Shown: piece after piece, positions 44,420 through 49,153 of the stretch
Layout: each line of letters starts with the position of its first letter
Position numbering within the stretch: position 1 is the stretch's first letter
NCBI GenBank assembly: GCA_947588745.1
Contig: CANPYW010000013.1
Location: 1-49,153, forward strand
DNA: 49,153 nucleotides
From: Candidatus Gastranaerophilales bacterium
GTDB taxonomy: Bacteria; Cyanobacteriota; Vampirovibrionia; Gastranaerophilales; Gastranaerophilaceae
Reading direction: 5' to 3'
The notes under the pieces: model-generated
Told to the model about the DNA's origin: nothing
The model's input: only the letters and a program-made list of their open reading frames with translations
The model's database searches: none
Translations under genes and position numbers: made by a program

Positions 44420-45573
44420 ACTATATCCTTATTATTTATTATGTTTTTGGTTTCAGTTCTTATTTTTTCATCTTCCGATAAAATTTCCTCAATTGTAGGG
44501 TTATTTATCGGTTTATAACTATCATAAACTAATTTTGTTATTTTATAAATATCGGTAAATTTTATCTTTTTATCCAAATACGCCATAACAGCTTCTTCAT
44601 TTGCCGCATTTAAACATACAGTTGCTGTTCCTCCTTTTTTTCCAGCTTCAATTGCAAGCTTTAATGAAGGAAATTTTTCAAAATCCGGTTCAAAGAATTC
44701 AAGCTGCCATGCTTTTATAAAATCAAAGCTTTCTGTTTCAATTCCCTCCGTACGCTCGGGATATGTTAACGCATATTGAATTGGTATGTGCATGCTTGGT
44801 ATTCCGATTTGGGCTATTATACTTCCGTCTTTATATTCAACCGCACTATGCATATAACTTTGAGGATGTATAACAACTTTTATATCATCATATTTGATAT
44901 TGAATAAATGATGTGCTTCAATGACTTCTAAACCTTTGTTCATTAATGTTGCGGAGTCTACCGTAATCTTTTTTCCCATTTTCCACCTTGGGTGTGCTAA
45001 TGTTTCACTTAAATCGGCATTTTCGATTTCTTCTTTGCTCGAACGGAAAAAAGGGCCACCTGAAGCCGTTATTATAAGATGTTTTACCGATTTTGCATTG
45101 TTCAAACATTGAAAAATAGCAGAATGCTCGCTGTCTACGGGTAAAATATTTACACTGTTTTCTTTTGCAAGTTTCATTATAATATCACCAGCCATAACAA
45201 GCGTTTCTTTGTTCGCCAATGCAATGGTTTTTTTCTTTTGAATAGCTTTTATAGTAGGTATTAAGCCTGTTTTCCCTGAAACAGCAACGAGAACTATGTC
45301 TGTTTCATTAAGCTCAGCAATTTGATTTAGTCCTTCATCGCCATAAAAAACAGTAATGTTTTTAAACTTATTTTTTAAATCTTGAGCTGCTTTTGTGTTT
45401 TCTATTGAGATATATTTCGGATGAAATTTTTCTGTTTGTTCTTCCAATAATTTTATATTATTACCCGCAGAAAGTGCTGTTACTTCAAATCTATCATTTA
45501 ATTTTTCAATGACCTCCAATGCTTGAGTGCCTATTGAACCGGTAGAACCAATTATTGCAATTCTTTTTTTCAT
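44416..45573 (-). CDS. dxr: 1-Deoxy-D-xylulose 5-phosphate reductoisomerase
   Basis: Committed step of the MEP isoprenoid pathway. The 385 residues contain the NADPH site [25 protein letters not shown], the metal/substrate region [47 protein letters not shown] and NAANEEAV. Length is normal. It follows manC after one base. Confidence 0.96.
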   Translation of the reverse strand: MKKRIAIIGSTGSIGTQALEVIEKLNDRFEVTALSAGNNIKLLEEQTEKFHPKYISIENTKAAQDLKNKFKNITVFYGDEGLNQIAELNETDIVLVAVSGKTGLIPTIKAIQKKKTIALANKETLVMAGDIIMKLAKENSVNILPVDSEHSAIFQCLNNAKSVKHLIITASGGPFFRSSKEEIENADLSETLAHPRWKMGKKITVDSATLMNKGLEVIEAHHLFNIKYDDIKVVIHPQSYMHSAVEYKDGSIIAQIGIPSMHIPIQYALTYPERTEGIETESFDFIKAWQLEFFEPDFEKFPSLKLAIEAGKKGGTATVCLNAANEEAVMAYLDKKIKFTDIYKITKLVYDSYKPINNPTIEEILSEDEKIRTETKNIINNKDIV

Positions 45574-45574
45574 A

Positions 45575-47023
45575 TTATACTCTGCCGTATATATCTTCTA
45601 TTCTTTCTATGTCATTTTCATCCAGAATATCACCTTGTTGTATTTCCAAAACTTTTAACTGTGAATTTGAATGATTTTGCAAAGAATGAATTTCTTCTAT
45701 ATCAATATCAATACTTTCACCGGGGTTTAGTATGTATGTTTCTTCTCCTTTTACAACTGTTGCTTCACCCTCAAGTATAATCCAGTGTTCACTTCTGTGG
45801 TGGTGCAATTGTAAACTTAATTTTGCATCCGGATTTACTACTATGCATTTCGTTAAAAAGCATTGACCGTTTTCATAAACAGTATAGTACCCCCAGGGTC
45901 TGTATACTGTTTGGTGAATTTGTTTTGTTTTAGAATTTTCCTCATTAATTTTAGAATATATTGTTTTTATTCCTGTTTTGTCATTTAAGTCGGAAACAAA
46001 TATTGCATCTTCTGTTGTTATTACTGCTTTATTTTTAAGCCCGATAGTTGCGGTCAATTTTGAAGGTGAATATATCAGTGTGTTTTTGCTGTCAATATCA
46101 ATATTATTACCAATTTTAACATTCTGATTATCATCTTTTGGCAATATTTCATAAATTGCTTCCCATGACCCTATATCTTTCCACGTATTTTCAATGGGTA
46201 TAGTAACGAGCTTTTTTGTATGCTCCATAATTGCATAATCAATAGATATACTTTCAATTTCTTCGTATTCTTTTAACTGTATTGACGGAATTGTTGTTTT
46301 AATTTTTGTTTCAGATATATTTTGATATATCATAGGTTCGAATTTTTTTAGTTCAGATAAAATTGTTTCGGGTGTGAACATATAATTACCTGAATTTATA
46401 TATGCTTTGCCGTTAAGAGTTGATTTAACATCATTTGTAGGCTTTTCTACGAACTTGGTAACTTTGAGTGCCGTCGGCTCTAATTCCTGGATTTTGGTAT
46501 TTTTTCTTACTTTTAAATAACCATAGTTTGTGTTAGTGTTGTCATCAAATATTGTTTCTGTTGAGAATGAAACTATATAGCCTTCCTTTGCAAGTTTTAT
46601 TCCTTTTAAGATTATTTCCGAAAAATTTTCTCTGTTTGTAATTAAGTGGTCGGATGGTGTTACAAATATAACTGCATCTTTTGACGTAAAATTAAGTATA
46701 TCTTTAATAAATTTAGCCGATAAAGCTATAGCAGGAGCTGTGTTTCGAGCTATAGGCTCGGATAATACTTTGTATTCACTTTTTCTTTCAAACTTTTTTT
46801 GAAGTATTTTTAATTGTTCTTTAATTTGAGAAACATATTTTATATTTGTTACGGTGATGATATTTTTATCGTCCGTAAAATTTGCCAAATTTAAAAAAGT
46901 TTTTTGAAATAGTGTATATTCTTCATTGAATTTGAGCATTTGTTTAGGATACATTTCTCTTGATACAGGCCAAAGCCTGCACCCTGAACCACCCGCTAAA
47001 ATAACCGAATATAATTTTGTCAT
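45575..47023 (-). CDS. manC: Mannose-1-phosphate guanylyltransferase / mannose-6-phosphate isomerase
   Basis: A bifunctional type II PMI-GMP enzyme making GDP-mannose. The 482 residues comprise an N-terminal nucleotidyltransferase (ILAGGSGCRLWPVSREMYPK, FVEKPT near residue 205, a hairpin region ending SIDYAIMEHT) and a C-terminal cupin isomerase (RPWGYYTVYE, LHHHRSEHWIILEG, EIHSLQNHS). In the pyrophosphorylase signature GGSG-T-RLWP the Thr is replaced by Cys; this is a mild change. GDP-mannose would feed envelope polysaccharide or lipid glycosylation. First gene of the manC-dxr-aroQ run. Confidence 0.93.
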   Translation of the reverse strand: MTKLYSVILAGGSGCRLWPVSREMYPKQMLKFNEEYTLFQKTFLNLANFTDDKNIITVTNIKYVSQIKEQLKILQKKFERKSEYKVLSEPIARNTAPAIALSAKFIKDILNFTSKDAVIFVTPSDHLITNRENFSEIILKGIKLAKEGYIVSFSTETIFDDNTNTNYGYLKVRKNTKIQELEPTALKVTKFVEKPTNDVKSTLNGKAYINSGNYMFTPETILSELKKFEPMIYQNISETKIKTTIPSIQLKEYEEIESISIDYAIMEHTKKLVTIPIENTWKDIGSWEAIYEILPKDDNQNVKIGNNIDIDSKNTLIYSPSKLTATIGLKNKAVITTEDAIFVSDLNDKTGIKTIYSKINEENSKTKQIHQTVYRPWGYYTVYENGQCFLTKCIVVNPDAKLSLQLHHHRSEHWIILEGEATVVKGEETYILNPGESIDIDIEEIHSLQNHSNSQLKVLEIQQGDILDENDIERIEDIYGRV

Positions 47024-47072
47024 ATAAAGCCCCTGTATATTTTTTAATTATATATTAAAAGTAAATGTTTGT

Positions 47073-47762
47073 TTAATATATTAAGTTTGTATAGTTATCA
47101 AATGCCGATTTATCGATTTCTGCGAAATTATGAATAATTTGTGAAACGTAAGGTATTTTACTGTAAAAATCATCGCTTTCGACTGAAGCTATTGCAATAA
47201 TCCTGCCTATACCTGCAGAATGTGCGGCATTAATGCCGGATAGTGCATCTTCTACCACAATACAGTCTTTAGGATTTAATTCCAAATTTTGTGCGGCGAT
47301 TTTATAAATTTCTGGATTTGGTTTCCCGGGAATTTTTCCGTTTGAATATACTATTTTATCAATGTTAAACCATTTTTGAAGGTTGAATTCTTTTATATAA
47401 AATTCAACATTATCCCATTCTGACATTGTTGCTATTGTTCTTGGAATATTATTCTTTTTTAAAAAATCCAAAAAAAGCTCGGCCCCCGGTGAAAGTATCA
47501 TATTTGATTTATCTTTCAGACACATTTTCCGATACATTTCTTCTTTTTCTTTTGCAAGTTTATTAACCATATCGGGCGTGGGTTTTCGCCCTATTGCATA
47601 TTCTATTATATCTGCGTTTGTTCTTCCGAACATAAAATTTCGCATTTCTTCATCCGTAAAAGAATAACCTCTTAATTCCTTAGAAAAAATACGCCATGCT
47701 TCATAATGCATGTTGGAATCAAAAAATAAAGTTCCGTTAAAATCGAAAATTATGCCTTTCAT
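47073..47762 (-). CDS. HAD-superfamily hydrolase, beta-phosphoglucomutase-like
   Basis: The start is the ATG at 47762 with AGAGG five bases upstream; the in-frame GTG at 47768 overlaps that site. The 229-residue subclass I HAD protein has motif I IIFDFNGTL (D7 nucleophile, N9 where the family usually has the second Asp), a helical cap (FMFGRTNADII), motif II TIATMSE, motif III GKIPGKPNPEIY and motif IV VVEDALSGINAAHSAG. The wording is close to beta-phosphoglucomutase and related sugar phosphatases; the substrate is unknown. The D-x-N motif I may favour a phosphatase of limited mutase activity. Confidence 0.85.
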   Translation of the reverse strand: MKGIIFDFNGTLFFDSNMHYEAWRIFSKELRGYSFTDEEMRNFMFGRTNADIIEYAIGRKPTPDMVNKLAKEKEEMYRKMCLKDKSNMILSPGAELFLDFLKKNNIPRTIATMSEWDNVEFYIKEFNLQKWFNIDKIVYSNGKIPGKPNPEIYKIAAQNLELNPKDCIVVEDALSGINAAHSAGIGRIIAIASVESDDFYSKIPYVSQIIHNFAEIDKSAFDNYTNLIY

Positions 47763-47780
47763 ATTCACCTCTTTTTTATG

Positions 47781-47809
47781 TTATCACAAACTTTTATTTG
47801 ATATAAAAT
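47781..47809 (+). promoter_or_regulatory. Candidate promoter giving a leaderless asparaginase mRNA
   Basis: TTATCA (47781-47786) and TAAAAT (47804-47809) are 17 bp apart. The ATG is at 47816, six bases after the -10 box, with no ribosome site, so the transcript would begin at the start codon. Confidence 0.5.
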
Positions 47810-47815
47810 TGAATT

Positions 47816-48808
47816 ATGAAAGAGCCTGATTATGTTCCTATTGTTAAATATATAAGAAACGGACTTGCCGAGCAGGTTCACTTCGGTTTGGTTATTCACA
47901 TGAATAAAAAAGGTATTATTTCAAAAGCCGGTGAGGATAATTCTTATAAATTTTATCACCGCTCATGTATGAAACCTTTGCAAGCCGCCGCTTTAATAGA
48001 TTTGGAAATCGATAAAAAATACGGTTTATCTCTTGAAGAATTAGCTTTATGTTGTGCTTCTCATACAGGAGATGTTATTCATCAAAATATTGTTTTATCA
48101 ATTTTAAATAAAACGGGTTTCACACCCGAAGATTTATTATTAAAACCGCATAAACCTTTAAGCGTGGAAGAACAAAAAAGACTTATAAAAAATAATTTTG
48201 AAGTAACTTCCATTCATAATAATTGTTCTGGAAAACACGCTGCAATGCTTGCAATTTGTAAAGAAAAAAATTTCCCGTTGAAAAATTATAAAGATTTTGA
48301 AAACCCGCTAAGTTCATATATTATAAATAATGTTTGTAATCTTTGTGAAACGGATTTGTCGGAAGTTGTAATAAGCAAGGACGGTTGCGGCCTGCCCGTT
48401 ATTGCAACTACTCTAGAACAACTTGGCAGAGGTTTTTTAAATCTGTTTCTTAATCCTAAATATGAAAAATTAAAGCAGGCTTTCTTACAATATCCCTTTT
48501 TAATAGGCGGCAAAAACAGATTGGACTCCGATATTATAAATTCCGATAAAAAGAATATCCTAATAGCTAAAGTCGGTGCGTGCGGATTATGTGTAGTGGT
48601 AAACATTCTAAAACAAGAATGCATCGTTGTTAAAGTTGCTGATTCAAATATGGAAGCTCGTGCTATTACGGTAATTGAGGCTTTAAATCAATTAAAATGG
48701 CCGGATTGTGAATTCTCCGGCCTTATAAACAATATTTATTCAAAGGATATATATTCTCAGGATTGTGATTTGTTAGGTTATATCAATCCCTGTTTTAAAC
48801 TTTCTTAA
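47816..48808 (+). CDS. L-asparaginase II (COG4448, rhizobial type)
   Basis: A 330-residue protein with the motifs of the thermolabile, Rhizobium-type asparaginase family, unrelated to E. coli AnsA/B: RSCMKPLQA near residue 52, LCCASHTGDVIHQN, NNCSGKHAAML, SKDGCGLPV, and a late VGACGLCVV. It hydrolyses asparagine to aspartate and ammonia; it lacks a signal peptide, so it is cytoplasmic. The family has conserved Ser-Lys and zinc-binding Cys features, of which the S-x-K patterns are seen here. No Shine-Dalgarno sequence is present. Confidence 0.9.
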   Translation: MKEPDYVPIVKYIRNGLAEQVHFGLVIHMNKKGIISKAGEDNSYKFYHRSCMKPLQAAALIDLEIDKKYGLSLEELALCCASHTGDVIHQNIVLSILNKTGFTPEDLLLKPHKPLSVEEQKRLIKNNFEVTSIHNNCSGKHAAMLAICKEKNFPLKNYKDFENPLSSYIINNVCNLCETDLSEVVISKDGCGLPVIATTLEQLGRGFLNLFLNPKYEKLKQAFLQYPFLIGGKNRLDSDIINSDKKNILIAKVGACGLCVVVNILKQECIVVKVADSNMEARAITVIEALNQLKWPDCEFSGLINNIYSKDIYSQDCDLLGYINPCFKLS

Positions 48809-49153
48809 GCAAATGTTTTAAATGAATCTTCAATATTTTTATCTATAACGCTTCTTATCGAGTCTAAATCGGTTTGAACCGCATTTTCTTCTGTTTGAAC
48901 CTGTTCCAGTCTTAATTCGAGAAGTTTATCTTTCTTTTGTACCGCAAGCATTTGTGATTCATATTCCGATTCTGCTGCCGCATCATCACTTGTATCATAA
49001 ACTTCGGAAAGTGTATTTGAACCTTGCCAAACAACTTCTTCCCATTTATTTGAAGCACTTATCTTTTGGATTGTCCACTCACCGTTTGTAAGCATTTGCT
49101 GTAAATATTCGGGGTCATTTATATTTTCATCATAACAATAACGCTCATTATTT
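48805..49153 (-). CDS. Hypothetical protein, 5' end beyond the window
   Basis: The frame is open from the right edge of the window to a stop at 48805. It reads NNERYCYDENINDPEYLQQM before an internal ATG at 49095, so the true start lies outside. The visible 115 residues end in a Glu/Gln/Leu-rich stretch that looks like a coiled coil (KKDKLLELRLEQVQTEENAV, then DSIRSVIDKNIEDSFKTFA). The segment resembles C-terminal coiled coils of filament or appendage proteins, but I do not recognise a family. Its stop overlaps the asparagine-hydrolase gene end by 4 bp. Confidence 0.7.
   Translation of the reverse strand, partial: NNERYCYDENINDPEYLQQMLTNGEWTIQKISASNKWEEVVWQGSNTLSEVYDTSDDAAAESEYESQMLAVQKKDKLLELRLEQVQTEENAVQTDLDSIRSVIDKNIEDSFKTFA

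Overview
The window is about 49 kb of A+T-rich bacterial chromosome with densely packed genes and standard stop codons (TGA is used as a stop). It most resembles a gut member of the non-photosynthetic cyanobacterial sister class Vampirovibrionia/Melainabacteria (Candidatus Gastranaerophilales). That placement is an inference. It rests on base composition, on SLH-domain surface protein plus lipopolysaccharide-transport genes (a diderm with SLH proteins, as in cyanobacteria), on FolE2, AroQ and DXR, and on a recurring N-terminal F-G motif I associate with this group. No rRNA, tRNA, CRISPR array, insertion sequence or phage gene was seen.

Layout: 1-300 holds a 105-bp direct repeat and a terminator. 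310-1116 is an HD-domain hydrolase (minus). 1412-3192 is rimP-nusA, with a terminator-like hairpin in the leader and a terminator directly after nusA. 3321-9276 is an accessory block of five radical SAM proteins around one SIMPL-domain protein. 9312-11330 is an SLH protein with an extracytoplasmic cysteine-rich CxxC segment. 11871-15241 holds a GH13 enzyme, a small secreted protein and a possible acetyltransferase. 15322-21993 is a short Trp-containing ORF followed by a complete trpEGDCFBA operon. 22041-23330 is mtaB, followed by a piece of DNA resembling the end of trpA. 23507-26937 is ilvC divergent from ilvBN. 26993-30404 holds a parvulin, a glycosyltransferase and a convergent three-gene operon (formyltransferase, endonuclease IV-like TIM barrel, phosphopantetheinyl transferase).

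30496-37742 is a long plus-strand run of serS, tmk, a repeat protein, folE2, a DapL-like aminotransferase, hisH, a sixth radical SAM protein and a MATE exporter. Then follow coaE (minus) and lptB-lptF-NAGPA-like (plus, 38453-41148). A 893-residue helical protein of unknown role follows on the minus strand, then a minus-strand manC-dxr-aroQ operon, a HAD phosphatase, a plus-strand asparaginase, and a gene cut by the window end.

The housekeeping part covers tryptophan, branched-chain amino acid, isoprenoid, shikimate, folate/queuosine precursor and nucleotide metabolism plus envelope assembly. The likely novel material is: (a) the radical SAM family with an auxiliary cysteine domain in front of the radical SAM core, with no visible peptide substrate, one member being translationally overlapped with a MATE exporter; (b) three otherwise unrelated proteins sharing an N-terminal [S/T]-F-G motif without a signal peptide; (c) a large helical protein whose C-terminus has an H-x3-R-x3-R pattern; (d) a possible trp leader ORF.
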